A stretch of DNA of 64,000 nucleotides from Streptomyces endocoffeicus (GCF_016741935.1 NZ_JAERRG010000027.1:62001-126000), one strand, 5' to 3'; counted from the first letter of the stretch, positions 9,701 to 18,055 are shown. Notes: a model not told the origin generated them from the sequence alone. Program-made: numbers and translations.

Positions 9701-9944
9701 CACCACCCGCTGGTCGCAGGGCGGGGAAAACGACGGGGACAACGGCGGGGACAACGGCGGGGACTTCACCCTCACGGTGTCCATCCCCGTCAACACCACG
9801 GCCCAGATCTGGGTCCCGGCACGCCGCGCGGCGGACGTGACCGCTCGCGGCGCCCGCCCGCAGCGCATGGCGGACGGCTGCGCGGTGTTCGCCGTGGGGT
9901 CGGGGACCCACCACTTCTTGACGCGTGGCCGACCGCGCGGCTAG
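6708..9944 (+). CDS. Secreted alpha-L-rhamnosidase, GH78
   Basis: 1078 residues, GTG start after GGAGGAAG. The N-terminus has a Tat-type signal (SRRHLLA) with likely cleavage near Ala30. Domains in order: an Ig-like N-terminal domain, a segment resembling the rhamnose-binding CBM67 module of Streptomyces Rha78A (ASWIWFPEG, AADDGFTAHVNG, residues about 170-290), GH78 beta-sandwiches, the (alpha/alpha)6 catalytic barrel from about 620, and a C-terminal sandwich. The motif DERLGWTGD holds the presumed general acid Glu667, and TMWERWD holds the presumed base Glu926. It should cleave terminal alpha-L-rhamnose from plant glycans or glycosides outside the cell. A Asn/Asp/Gly repeat (GENDGDNGGDNGGD) lies near residue 1010. 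It is divergent from the importer operon and followed by rhaI. Confidence 0.95.
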   Translation: MISRRHLLATTAATGTALTGLPALTPSAAAEDRPGAGLRVRSTTVEYAPHPLGLDTARPRLSWILDSDARDQLQSAYHIRVATSPDRLGEPDVWDSGRTTSRQSVLVPYDGPALRPRTRYHWSVRVWDGHGHPSPWSAPAWWETGLLNSGQWQARWIAAPAALTSPPSLEGASWIWFPEGDPATEAPAATRWFRTSVHAPGTVRRARLVVAADDGFTAHVNGTEVAAREAVGALKTWSHPVTVDVTEFLDRGAATLAIAATNAEKGPAGLLATLELTTEDGTTHHHTDATWHTTAAEPPATWTDPDYDDGGWATAKQLAAWGSGPWGKVLPLQSPAQLRRAFRLTKPVARARLYSTALGLYEAHLNGVRVGRDQLAPGWTDYRKRVAYQTYDVTDALRRGTNALGVTLAPGWYAGNIAWFGQTQYGDHAALLAQLEVTYTDGSTERITTDQQWRAATGPLLTADLLMGEEYDARAETPGWTSPGFDDTGWRPTVTASDITAEVVAQTDVPTRVEREIKPVKVTEPAPGVHLFDLGQNMVGSVRLTVSGPAGHKVRIRHAEVLNPDGTAYTANLRTARPVDTYTLKGGGRETYEPRFTFHGFRYVEVTGYPGKPSLDAITGRVMHTAAPFTLSFHTDSAMLNQLHSNITWGLRGNFLSIPTDTPARDERLGWTGDINVFSSTAAYTMESARFLTKWLQDLRDGQTDEGSFPDVAPHLGDVGNGVAGWGDAGVTVPWNLYQAYGDTRVLRENWPAMRRWITYLEEHSTDLLRPAEGYGDWLSVEADTPKDVIATAYFAHATDLVARTAHVLGEDPAPYEDLLTRVKAAFNRAYVSADGRIKGDTQTAYVLALSMGLLPAGLRTSAADRLVALIKDRDWHLSTGFLGTPRLLPTLTEAGHTDVAYRLLHQRTFPSWGYQIDRGATTMWERWDSIKPDGSFQDVGMNSFNHYAYGSVGEWMYQNITGIAPAAPGFREFLIRPRPGGEVRSAEGRYDSLYGPVTTRWSQGGENDGDNGGDNGGDFTLTVSIPVNTTAQIWVPARRAADVTARGARPQRMADGCAVFAVGSGTHHFLTRGRPRG

Positions 9945-9950
9945 GTTTCT

Positions 9951-9962
9951 TGAATCGTTTCA
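9951..9962. promoter_or_regulatory. LacI-type operator before rhaI
   Basis: TGAATCGTTTCA is a near-perfect palindrome with the central CG typical of LacI-family operators. It lies directly before the rhaI ribosome binding site (GAAGGAG, 9964-9970), so bound protein would cover the leader. It shows that rhaI has its own promoter even though the rhamnosidase stop is only 30 bp upstream of the rhaI start. Confidence 0.7.
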
Positions 9963-9974
9963 TGAAGGAGATTC

Positions 9975-11135
9975 ATGTCTGACGTTCCAGCCGTGAAGGC
10001 GGCCCTCAAGAGCCAGGCGGTCGAGACGCCGTCATGGGCGTACGGCAACTCCGGAACCCGCTTCAAGGTCTTCGCCCAGCCCGGCGTCCCACGCTCCCCC
10101 CAGGAGAAGCTGGACGACGCCGCCCAGGTGCACGCCTTCACCGGGGTCGCGCCCACGGTCGCCCTGCACATCCCCTGGGACACGGTCGAGGACTACGGGG
10201 CGCTCGCCAAGTACGCGGAGGAACGCGGCCTGAAGCTGGGCGCCATCAACTCCAACGTCTTCCAGGACGACGACTACAAGCTGGGCTCGGTCACCCACCC
10301 CGACCCGGCGGTCCGCCGCAAGGCGCTGGGCCACCTCCTGGAGTGCGTCGACATCATGGACGCCACGGGCTCCCGCGACCTCAAGCTCTGGTTCTCCGAC
10401 GGCACCAACTACCCCGGCCAGGACGACATCGCGGCCCGCCAGGACCGCCTCGCCGAGGCGCTGAGCGCGGTCTACGAGCGGCTCGGCGAGGGCCGGCGGA
10501 TGCTGCTGGAGTACAAGTTCTTCGAGCCCGCCTTCTACACCACGGACGTCCCGGACTGGGGCACCGCCTACGCCCACTGCCTCAAGCTGGGCCCCAAGGC
10601 CCAGGTCTGCGTGGACACCGGCCACCACGCGCCCGGCACCAACATCGAGTTCATCGTCGCCCTCCTGCTGCGCGAGAAGAAGCTCGGCGCCTTCGACTTC
10701 AACTCCCGCTTCTACGCGGACGACGACCTGATGGTCGGCGCCGCCGACCCCTTCCAGCTCTTCCGGATCATGTACGAGGTGGTCCGGGGCGGCGGGCTGA
10801 CCTCGGGGGTCGCCTTCATGCTCGACCAGTGCCACAACATCGAGCCCAAGATCCCGGCGATCATCCGCTCGGTGATGAACGTCCAGGAGGCCACGGCCAA
10901 GGCCCTCCTGGTCGACCGCGACGCCCTCGCCGCGACCCAGCGCGAGGGCGACGTGCTCGGCGCCAACGCGGTCCTGATGGACGCGTACAACACCGACGTA
11001 CGGCCGCTACTGGCCGAGGTCCGCGAGGAGCTGGGCATCGACCCGGACCCGATGGCGGCGTACCGGGCCTCGGGGTGGGCGGAGCGGATCGTGGCGGAGC
11101 GGGTGGGTGGGCAGCAGGCGGGGTGGGGGGCGTAG
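9975..11135 (+). CDS. rhaI: L-rhamnose isomerase
   Basis: 386 residues, ATG start with a strong GAAGGAG. It belongs to the actinobacterial/rhizobial-type L-rhamnose isomerases, TIM-barrel metalloenzymes distinct from E. coli RhaA. Visible metal and substrate segments include KLWFSDGTNYPGQDD (residues about 137-151), LEYKFFEPAFY (about 179), CVDTGHHAPGTNIE (about 216) and FDFNSRFYADDDLMVG (about 239). It converts L-rhamnose to L-rhamnulose in the cytoplasm. A 149-bp gap with a dispersed repeat separates it from rhaD. Confidence 0.95.
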   Translation: MSDVPAVKAALKSQAVETPSWAYGNSGTRFKVFAQPGVPRSPQEKLDDAAQVHAFTGVAPTVALHIPWDTVEDYGALAKYAEERGLKLGAINSNVFQDDDYKLGSVTHPDPAVRRKALGHLLECVDIMDATGSRDLKLWFSDGTNYPGQDDIAARQDRLAEALSAVYERLGEGRRMLLEYKFFEPAFYTTDVPDWGTAYAHCLKLGPKAQVCVDTGHHAPGTNIEFIVALLLREKKLGAFDFNSRFYADDDLMVGAADPFQLFRIMYEVVRGGGLTSGVAFMLDQCHNIEPKIPAIIRSVMNVQEATAKALLVDRDALAATQREGDVLGANAVLMDAYNTDVRPLLAEVREELGIDPDPMAAYRASGWAERIVAERVGGQQAGWGA

Positions 11136-11153
11136 CGCCTGCGGCGGGGCTGC

Positions 11154-11236
11154 CCCCACCCCGCCCCTTCCCGAATCCGGGGGCAAGCCCCCGGACCCCC
11201 GGAACCCGGGGCCGCGCCCCGGACCCCCTGGGCGCC
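11154..11236. repeat. GC-rich dispersed intergenic repeat, copy 2
   Basis: It begins with the same 22 bases as the copy at 1011-1032. It continues with short foldable pairs such as GGGGGC-AA-GCCCCC. It fills most of the rhaI-rhaD gap and could attenuate or process the transcript, or be neutral. Confidence 0.55.
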
Positions 11237-11284
11237 GTCACCGAAACTCGCTGAGACCGGTCCACACACAGAGGACGACACGTC

Positions 11285-13324
11285 ATGACCGCAGAACCGC
11301 ATCCCAAGGCGGGCGCGCTCCTGGAGCGCTCGCATCGCCTCGGTGCCGACCCCCGCAATACCAACTACGCGGGGGGAAACACCTCCGCCAAGGGCACCGC
11401 GACCGATCCCGTCACGGGCCAGGACGTCGAGCTGATGTGGGTCAAGGGCTCCGGTGGCGATCTGGGCACGCTCACCCACGCCGGGCTCGCCGCGCTCCGG
11501 CTGGACCGGCTGCGCGCGCTCACCGGTGTCTACCCCGGGGTGGACCGCGAGGACGAGATGGTCGCCGCGTTCGACTACTGCCTGCATGGCAAGGGCGGAG
11601 CCGCGCCGTCCATCGACACCGCCATGCACGGTCTGGTGGACGCCGCCCACGTCGACCACCTCCACCCCGACTCCGGTATCGCCCTCGCCTGCGCGGCCGA
11701 CGGCGAGGCGCTCACCAAGGAGTGTTTCGGCAACCAGGTCGTCTGGGTGCCCTGGCGCCGCCCCGGCTTCCAGCTGGGCCTGGACATAGCCGCCATCAAG
11801 AAGGCCAATCCGCAGGCCATCGGCTGCGTCCTCGGCGGCCACGGCATCACCGCCTGGGGCGACACCTCCGAGGCGTGCGAGGCGAACTCGCTCCGCATCA
11901 TCCGCACCGCCGAACGGTTCCTCGCCGAACGCGGCAAGGCGGACCCGTTCGGCCCCGCCGTCCACCCCGCCCTCCCCGAGCCCGAACGCCGTGCCCGTGC
12001 GGCCGCCCTCGCCCCGGTGATCCGCGGCCTGGCCTCCACGGACCGCCCCCAGGTGGGCCACTTCACGGACAGCGACACCGTCCTGGACTTCGTCTCCCGC
12101 GCCGGACACCCCCGCCTGGCGGCCCTCGGCACCTCCTGCCCGGACCACTTCCTCCGTACGAAGGTCCGCCCGCTGGTCCTGGACCTCCCTCCGGACACAC
12201 CTCTCGACACGACGATCGGCCGCCTCAAGGAACTCCACGCCGCGTACCGCACCGACTACGCGGCCTACTACGACCGCCACGCCACTCCCGACTCCCCGCC
12301 CATGCGCGGCGCGGATCCGGCGATCGTGCTGATCCCCGGAGTCGGGATGTTCAGCTACGGCAAGGACAAGCAAACGGCCCGTGTGGCGGGCGAGTTCTAC
12401 GTCAACGCGATCAACGTCATGCGCGGCGCCGAAGCGGTTTCCACCTACTCCCCCATCGAGGAGTCGGAGAAGTTCCGCATCGAGTACTGGGCGCTCGAAG
12501 AGGCCAAGCTCCAGCGCATGCCCAAGCCGAAGCCCCTCGCGACCCGCATCGCCCTGGTGACCGGCGCGGGCTCGGGCATCGGCAGGGCGATCGCCCACCG
12601 CCTCGTGGCCGAGGGCGCATGCGTCGTGGTCGCGGACATCAACGCGGAATCGGCGCAAGCCGTAGCGCAGGAGCTCGGCGGCCCGGACAAGGCCACGGCC
12701 GTCACCGTCGACATCACCTCGGAAGAGGAGATCAAGGCGGCGTTCGATCAGGCGGCGCTGGACTTCGGCGGCGTGGACATCCTCATCAACAACGCCGGGA
12801 TCAGCATCTCCAAGCCCCTCCTCGACACCACCACCGCCGACTGGGACCTCCAGCACAACATCATGGCGCGAGGCAGTTTCCTCGCCTCCCGCGAAGCCGC
12901 GAAGACCTTCATCGCCCAGAACATGGGCGGCGACATCGTGTACATCACGTCCAAGAACGCCGTGTTCGCGGGCCCGAACAACATCGCCTACTCCGCGACC
13001 AAGGCCGACCAGGCCCACCAAGTCCGCCTCCTGGCGGCGGAATTGGGCGAGCACGGCATCCGCGTCAACGGCGTGAACCCCGACGGCGTCGTCCAAGGCT
13101 CCGGCATCTTCGCGGGCGGCTGGGGTGCGCAGCGCGCGGCCGTGTACGGCGTCCCCAAGGAGAGGCTGGGCGAGTTCTACGCCCAACGCACCCTGCTCAA
13201 GCGCGAAGTGCTCCCCTCCCACGTGGCGAACGCCGTCTTCGCCCTCGTCGGCGGCGACCTGACCCACACCACGGGTCTCCACATCCCGGTCGACGCCGGC
13301 GTCGCGGCGGCGTTCCTGCGCTGA
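11285..13324 (+). CDS. rhaD: Bifunctional rhamnulose-1-phosphate aldolase / lactaldehyde dehydrogenase
   Basis: 679 residues. The N-terminal half is a class II aldolase with the zinc-ligand motif H122-V-D-H125-L-H127 and the conserved LGGHGITAWGD. The C-terminal half is a short-chain dehydrogenase with TGAGSGIG (426-433), NNAGIS and the catalytic Y569-SAT-K573. Known fusions of this architecture split L-rhamnulose-1-phosphate into DHAP and L-lactaldehyde and then oxidise the lactaldehyde to L-lactate. That product is the substrate of the LutABC complex encoded downstream, which makes the order of genes metabolically sensible. Confidence 0.95.
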   Translation: MTAEPHPKAGALLERSHRLGADPRNTNYAGGNTSAKGTATDPVTGQDVELMWVKGSGGDLGTLTHAGLAALRLDRLRALTGVYPGVDREDEMVAAFDYCLHGKGGAAPSIDTAMHGLVDAAHVDHLHPDSGIALACAADGEALTKECFGNQVVWVPWRRPGFQLGLDIAAIKKANPQAIGCVLGGHGITAWGDTSEACEANSLRIIRTAERFLAERGKADPFGPAVHPALPEPERRARAAALAPVIRGLASTDRPQVGHFTDSDTVLDFVSRAGHPRLAALGTSCPDHFLRTKVRPLVLDLPPDTPLDTTIGRLKELHAAYRTDYAAYYDRHATPDSPPMRGADPAIVLIPGVGMFSYGKDKQTARVAGEFYVNAINVMRGAEAVSTYSPIEESEKFRIEYWALEEAKLQRMPKPKPLATRIALVTGAGSGIGRAIAHRLVAEGACVVVADINAESAQAVAQELGGPDKATAVTVDITSEEEIKAAFDQAALDFGGVDILINNAGISISKPLLDTTTADWDLQHNIMARGSFLASREAAKTFIAQNMGGDIVYITSKNAVFAGPNNIAYSATKADQAHQVRLLAAELGEHGIRVNGVNPDGVVQGSGIFAGGWGAQRAAVYGVPKERLGEFYAQRTLLKREVLPSHVANAVFALVGGDLTHTTGLHIPVDAGVAAAFLR

Positions 13325-13409
13325 TACGCGCGTGAGGGGGACGGGGTCGGAGGCCCCGTCCCCCGTCCGTACGAACCACAGCAACCACCCACGCACCCAC
13401 GAGGTCCAC

Positions 13410-14972
13410 GTGCCCACCAGAGAACACCGCTTCGCCGCCGTAGACCTCGGTGCGTCCAGCGGCCGCGTCATCGTCGGGGAGGTCGCCCCCGAACGGCTGA
13501 CCCTCCACGAGGCGCACCGCTTCCCCAATGACCCGGTCCGCCTCCTCGGCACCCTGCACTGGGACATCCTGTCGCTGTACCAGGGCGTCCTGAACGGCCT
13601 CAAGGCAGCTGCCGTGCATACGGGCGACAGCCTGACCAGCATCGGCATCGACACCTGGGCCGTGGACTACGGTCTGCTCGCCGCCGACGGCACCCTGCTC
13701 GCCAACCCCGTCCACTACCGCGACACCCGCACCACCGGCGCCGCCGAAAGGGTCGCGGCCGCGCTCCCGCCCCAAGCCCTCTACGCCGCCACCGGCATCC
13801 AGCACCTCCCCTTCAACACCATCTACCAGCTCATCGCGGCGCAGGGCACCCCCGCCCGCAGCGCCGCCCACCGCCTCCTCCTCATCCCCGACCTCATCTC
13901 GTACTGGCTGACCGGCGAGCCCGGCACCGAACTGACCAACGCCTCCACCACCCAGCTGATCGACCCCCGCACCCGCGGCTGGGCCACCCCGGTGGCAGAG
14001 GCGCTGGGCATCGACCTGTCGCTCTTCCCTCCCCTGCGCCACCCGGGCGATCCGGCCGGGACCCTGCGCCAGGACGTTCTCGCCGAGACGGGCATAACCC
14101 ACCCCCTCCCCGTGACCGCAGTCGGCTCGCACGACACCGCGTCCGCCGTGGTCGGCGTCCCGGCCACCACGCCCGACTTCGCGTACATCGCGACCGGCAC
14201 CTGGTCCCTCGCCGGGCTCGAACTGGACGCGCCGGTGCTCACGGAGGAGAGCCGCGCGGCCAACTTCACGAATGAGCTGGGCGTGGACGGCACGGTCCGC
14301 TATCTGCGCAACATCATGGGCCTGTGGATGCTCCAGGAGTGCATCCGCACCTGGAACACCGGGAACACCGGGAACACCCGGACCGCCCAAGCCACCAGCA
14401 CGGACCTCACCGCCCTGCTCCACGCCGCGGCCCGAGCCACCCCCCTCCGCTCGGTCGTGGACGCCGGCGACCCCGCCTTCATCGCCCCCCACCACATGCC
14501 CGACCGCATCGCCGACGCCTGCCGCCGCACGGGCCAGCCCGTCCCCCGCACCCCGGCCGAGACCACCCGCTGTGTCCTGGACTCCCTCGCCCTGGCCCAC
14601 CGCCGCGCGATCGAGGACGCCACCCGGCTGTCCGGCCGTAGGGTCAGCGTGGTGCACATCGTCGGCGGCGGTGTGCACAACACGCTGTTGTGCCAGCTCA
14701 CCGCCGACGCCTGCGGCCTCCCCGTGATCGCGGGCCCGGCCGAGGCGGCGGCCCTCGGAAACGTACTGGTCCAGGCCCGGACGGCCGGAGCGATCACCGG
14801 TGGCCTGCCAGAGTTGCGCGCCCTGCTTCACAGCACCCAGCCACTGAGGCAGTATGAGCCCACAGGTGATCATTCGGCGTGGGACCGGGCAGCCGCCCGG
14901 TTGCGGGACGCGCAGGTCACAGAGGCCGGAGCCGCCACCGGCCAGGGCGACGAGGAGGAACCGTGCGCGTAG
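13410..14972 (+). CDS. rhaB: L-rhamnulokinase
   Basis: 520-residue FGGY-family sugar kinase. GTG at 13410 is chosen because GAGG lies 5 bp upstream and the protein then starts just before the ATP-binding strand AAVDLGASSGRVIVG. Other family segments are IGIDTWAVDYGLLA (residues about 76), AVGSHDTASAVVG (about 239) and VHIVGGGVHNTLLCQLTADA (about 416). It phosphorylates L-rhamnulose. A short run of Gly-Asn-Thr repeats (NTGNTGNTR, about 317) interrupts a loop. Its last 10 bases overlap the lutA start. Confidence 0.92.
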   Translation: MPTREHRFAAVDLGASSGRVIVGEVAPERLTLHEAHRFPNDPVRLLGTLHWDILSLYQGVLNGLKAAAVHTGDSLTSIGIDTWAVDYGLLAADGTLLANPVHYRDTRTTGAAERVAAALPPQALYAATGIQHLPFNTIYQLIAAQGTPARSAAHRLLLIPDLISYWLTGEPGTELTNASTTQLIDPRTRGWATPVAEALGIDLSLFPPLRHPGDPAGTLRQDVLAETGITHPLPVTAVGSHDTASAVVGVPATTPDFAYIATGTWSLAGLELDAPVLTEESRAANFTNELGVDGTVRYLRNIMGLWMLQECIRTWNTGNTGNTRTAQATSTDLTALLHAAARATPLRSVVDAGDPAFIAPHHMPDRIADACRRTGQPVPRTPAETTRCVLDSLALAHRRAIEDATRLSGRRVSVVHIVGGGVHNTLLCQLTADACGLPVIAGPAEAAALGNVLVQARTAGAITGGLPELRALLHSTQPLRQYEPTGDHSAWDRAAARLRDAQVTEAGAATGQGDEEEPCA

Positions 14973-15715
14973 CGCTCTTCATCACCTGCGTCAACGACAC
15001 CCTCTATCCGCGCACCGGCCAAGCCGTGGTCACGCTGCTCGAGCGGCTCGGCGTGGAAGTCGGCTTCCCGGAGGCGCAGAGCTGCTGCGGCCAGCCGCAG
15101 TTCAACACCGGCTACCGCCATGAGACCGAACCGCTGTTGCGCCGCTACGCCACGGCGTTCCGCGACTACGAATACGTGGTGACCCCCTCGGGGTCATGCG
15201 CCGCGATGGTGCGGGACAACTACCCCCGGATGGGCGCCAAGGCCGCCGCCGAGGGACGCGGCCAGGAGCTCGCGGACGCGGCGGCCGAGACGGTCCCCAA
15301 GACGTACGAACTCACCGAATTCCTCACGGACATCCTGAAGGTCACCGATGTCGGCGCGTACTACCCGCACACCGTGACCTACCACCCCACCTGCCACGGC
15401 CTGCGGATGCTGAAGCTCGGCGACCGCCCGCGCTCGCTCCTCGCGGCTGTGAAGGGGCTGAGCCTGGTGGAGCTGCCGGGCGCCGAGGAGTGCTGCGGCT
15501 TCGGCGGTACGTTCGCCGTCAAGAACGCGGCCGTATCGGCGGCCATGGGGGCGGACAAGGCACGCAACATCACGGCGACCGGCGCCGAGGCGGTGTGCAC
15601 CCTCGACAACTCCTGTCAGCTGCACATCGGCGGCACACTCGCCCGCCAGGGCTCCACCGTCCGCCCCGTCCATCTCGCCGAGATCCTGGCCAGCACGGAA
15701 GGAGACGTCTGGTGA
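14963..15715 (+). CDS. lutA: L-lactate utilisation protein LutA (CCG-domain Fe-S subunit)
   Basis: 250 residues. GTG at 14963 follows GAGGAGG and overlaps the end of rhaB by 10 bp. Two cysteine-rich CCG motifs are visible: SCCGQPQFNTGY near residue 37 and EECCGFGGTF near residue 176. LutA, LutB and LutC form an iron-sulfur complex that oxidises L-lactate to pyruvate. Its fusion to a rhamnose operon is explained by lactate being the product of RhaD. Confidence 0.93.
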   Translation: MRVALFITCVNDTLYPRTGQAVVTLLERLGVEVGFPEAQSCCGQPQFNTGYRHETEPLLRRYATAFRDYEYVVTPSGSCAAMVRDNYPRMGAKAAAEGRGQELADAAAETVPKTYELTEFLTDILKVTDVGAYYPHTVTYHPTCHGLRMLKLGDRPRSLLAAVKGLSLVELPGAEECCGFGGTFAVKNAAVSAAMGADKARNITATGAEAVCTLDNSCQLHIGGTLARQGSTVRPVHLAEILASTEGDVW

Positions 15716-17229
15716 GCGGAACCGACCAGGCCACCTACCTGGGGATGCCCGCCTTCCCGCAGGCGGCCGACGCCTCGACCCGGAACACCCAGCTGCGTGC
15801 CAACCTCCGGCACGCCACCCACACCATCCGCGCCAAGCGCGCCACGGCCGTGGCCGAACTGGACGACTGGTCGCGGCTGCGCGCCGCGGGCGCGGCCATC
15901 AAGGACCGTACGCTGCGCCATCTCGACCAGTATCTGGAGCAGCTGGAGAGCGCGGTCACGGCGGCCGGCGGCCAGGTCCACTGGGCGGCGGACGCGGACG
16001 AGGCGAACCGGATCGTCACCGAGCTGGTACGGGCCACGGGCGAGCGCGAGGTCGTCAAGGTCAAGTCGATGGCCACGCAGGAGATCGGCCTGAACGGCGC
16101 GCTCGCCACGGCCGGGATCACCGCGTACGAGACCGATCTCGCCGAGCTGATCGTGCAGCTCGGCGACGACCTCCCGTCGCACATCCTGGTCCCGGCGATC
16201 CACCGCAACCGGGGCGAGATCCGCGACATCTTCACGGAGAAGATGTCCCAGTGGGGCCGCCCGGCCCCGGAGGGGCTGACCGACGCGCCCGCCGACCTCG
16301 CCGAGGCCGCACGGCTCCACCTCCGCGAGAAGTTCCTGAACGCCAAGGTGGGGATCTCCGGCGCCAACTTCATGGTCGCGGAGACCGGCACGCTCGTGGT
16401 CGTGGAGTCCGAGGGCAACGGCCGGATGTGTCTGACCCTCCCCGAGACGCTGATCTCCGTCGTCGGCATCGAGAAGGTGGTGCCCACCTTCCAGGACCTG
16501 GAGGTCTTCCTCCAGCTCCTGCCGCGCTCCTCGACCGCCGAGCGGATGAACCCGTACACCTCCACCTGGACCGGCACCACGGACGCCGACGGCCCGCGCG
16601 CCTTCCACCTCGTCCTCCTCGACAACGGCCGCACCGACACCCTCGCGGACACCGTGGGACGGCAGGCGCTGCGCTGCATCCGCTGCTCGGCGTGTCTCAA
16701 TGTGTGCCCGGTGTACGAGCGGGCGGGCGGCCATGCGTACGGATCGGCGTACCCGGGCCCGATCGGCGCGATCCTCACCCCCCAGCTGCGCGGCACCCAG
16801 AGCGAACTGGACGCCTCGCTCCCGTACGCCTCGTCCCTGTGCGGGGCGTGCTACGAGGTGTGCCCGGTCGCCATCGACATCCCGGAGATCCTGGTCCACC
16901 TGCGCGAGCGGGTGGTCGAGGGCGGCCCCGCCTCCGTCCGTGGCACCCGTACGGTCATCAAGCCCGCCAAGGGCCACGCCGCCGAGCGCGCCGCGATGCG
17001 GGCCGCCCGCTGGGCCCTGGACCACCCCCGGCTGCTGCGCACCGGCCAGCGGCTGGCCTCCCGCACCCGCCGCTTCCATCCGCGGCGGCTGCCCGGTCCG
17101 GGGCGGGCGTGGAGCGATACGCGGGAGCTGCCGAAGGTGCCGGAGGAGTCGTTCCGCGACTGGTGGCAACGCACCCGGGGCGGGAGCGGCACCGGGAGCG
17201 GCACGGAGGGAAGGAAGAACACCACATGA
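15712..17229 (+). CDS. lutB: L-lactate utilisation protein LutB (LUD domain plus 4Fe-4S clusters)
   Basis: 505 residues. GTG at 15712 overlaps the lutA stop (GTGA), indicating coupled translation; the longer open frame upstream lies inside lutA. The N-terminal LUD domain contains VKVKSMATQEIGLN (about 117) and GISGANFMVAETGTLV (about 217). Two ferredoxin-like clusters follow: C322-IRC-SAC-LNVCP and C377-GACYEVCP. It should shuttle electrons within the LutABC lactate oxidase complex. Codon use is typical of the neighbours. Confidence 0.94.
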   Translation: MSGTDQATYLGMPAFPQAADASTRNTQLRANLRHATHTIRAKRATAVAELDDWSRLRAAGAAIKDRTLRHLDQYLEQLESAVTAAGGQVHWAADADEANRIVTELVRATGEREVVKVKSMATQEIGLNGALATAGITAYETDLAELIVQLGDDLPSHILVPAIHRNRGEIRDIFTEKMSQWGRPAPEGLTDAPADLAEAARLHLREKFLNAKVGISGANFMVAETGTLVVVESEGNGRMCLTLPETLISVVGIEKVVPTFQDLEVFLQLLPRSSTAERMNPYTSTWTGTTDADGPRAFHLVLLDNGRTDTLADTVGRQALRCIRCSACLNVCPVYERAGGHAYGSAYPGPIGAILTPQLRGTQSELDASLPYASSLCGACYEVCPVAIDIPEILVHLRERVVEGGPASVRGTRTVIKPAKGHAAERAAMRAARWALDHPRLLRTGQRLASRTRRFHPRRLPGPGRAWSDTRELPKVPEESFRDWWQRTRGGSGTGSGTEGRKNTT

Positions 17230-18017
17230 CCCCGCGAGACCCCGGCTCCCAGAACCCCGGCGCGCACCACACCGGCCTCCAGAATCCCAGCGCGCACCAC
17301 CCCGCCGCCCAGAACCCCGGCGCCCAGAACCCCGGCGCCCAGGGCCCGGACTCGCGCGCCCTGGTCATGGCCCGGATCCGCCGTGCCCTGGCCGATGTGC
17401 CGCGTGCCGAGACACCCGGCGAGGTGCCGGTCGAGCGCACCTACCACCGCGTCCACGGCGACCGCACCGCCGCCCGGACCGCGGACCTCCTCGCGGAGAA
17501 CCTGGCCGACTACCGCGCGCTCGTCCACCGCGCCGACACCCCGTCGTCCCTCCCGGCCCTGATCGCCCGCCTCCTCGCCGACCGCGGCGCGACCAGCGTG
17601 GCCGTGCCCCCGGGCCTCCCCGACTCGTGGCTGTCCGCCGTCCCCGACGCGGTGCGCCGGGTTCCGGACACGGCGGAGCTGACCCCGCATGACCTGGACG
17701 CGGTCTCCAGCGTGGTGACGGGCTGTGCGGTGGCCATCGCCGAGACGGGCACCGTGGTCCTGGACGCCGCCCCCGACCAGGGCCGTCGTCGCATCACCCT
17801 GGTGCCCGACCACCACATCTGCGTGATCCGCGTCCCCGACCAGGTCGTGGACTCCGTCCCCGAGGCGCTCGAACGCCTCGACCCGGCCCGTCCGTTGACC
17901 TGGATCTCGGGCCCGTCCGCGACCAGTGACATCGAACTCGACCGCGTGGAAGGCGTCCACGGCCCCCGCACCCTCGAAGTGATCCTCGCCGGACCGGAAT
18001 CCCCTGGTCAGAGCTGA
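17226..18017 (+). CDS. lutC: L-lactate utilisation protein LutC with repeat-rich N-terminus
   Basis: 263 residues, ATG overlapping the lutB stop (ATGA). The LUD-family core starts near residue 43 (RALVMARIRRALADVP) and includes GCAVAIAETGTVVLDA and the end TSDIELDRVEGVHGP. Before the core are about 35 low-complexity residues with QNPGA repeats (QNPGAHH, AAQNPGAQNPGAQ), encoded by imperfect repeats at 17250-17345. LutC proteins normally start close to the core, so this is an added N-terminal tail. It is the last gene of the rha-lut operon. Confidence 0.92.
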   Translation: MTPRDPGSQNPGAHHTGLQNPSAHHPAAQNPGAQNPGAQGPDSRALVMARIRRALADVPRAETPGEVPVERTYHRVHGDRTAARTADLLAENLADYRALVHRADTPSSLPALIARLLADRGATSVAVPPGLPDSWLSAVPDAVRRVPDTAELTPHDLDAVSSVVTGCAVAIAETGTVVLDAAPDQGRRRITLVPDHHICVIRVPDQVVDSVPEALERLDPARPLTWISGPSATSDIELDRVEGVHGPRTLEVILAGPESPGQS

Positions 18018-18022
18018 TGGAA

Positions 18023-18055
18023 CGGCAGGGGAGCCCAGGAGGCATACCTCTGCCG
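18023..18055 (+). terminator. Possible terminator of the rha-lut operon
   Basis: CGGCAGGGG (18023-18031) pairs with CCTCTGCCG (18047-18055) with one non-Watson-Crick position. It lies 6 bp after the lutC stop. No T-run follows, as is common in Streptomyces; the stem is weak, so this is tentative. Confidence 0.35.

Noticed and set aside
6497..9982. 1161-codon frame overlapping the rhamnosidase
   Set aside because: It is Arg/Pro/His-rich out-of-frame translation of the GH78 gene; the GH78 frame has intact catalytic motifs.
10712..13654. 980-codon minus-strand frame across rhaI and rhaD
   Set aside because: Antisense to two well-defined enzymes; no recognisable domain.
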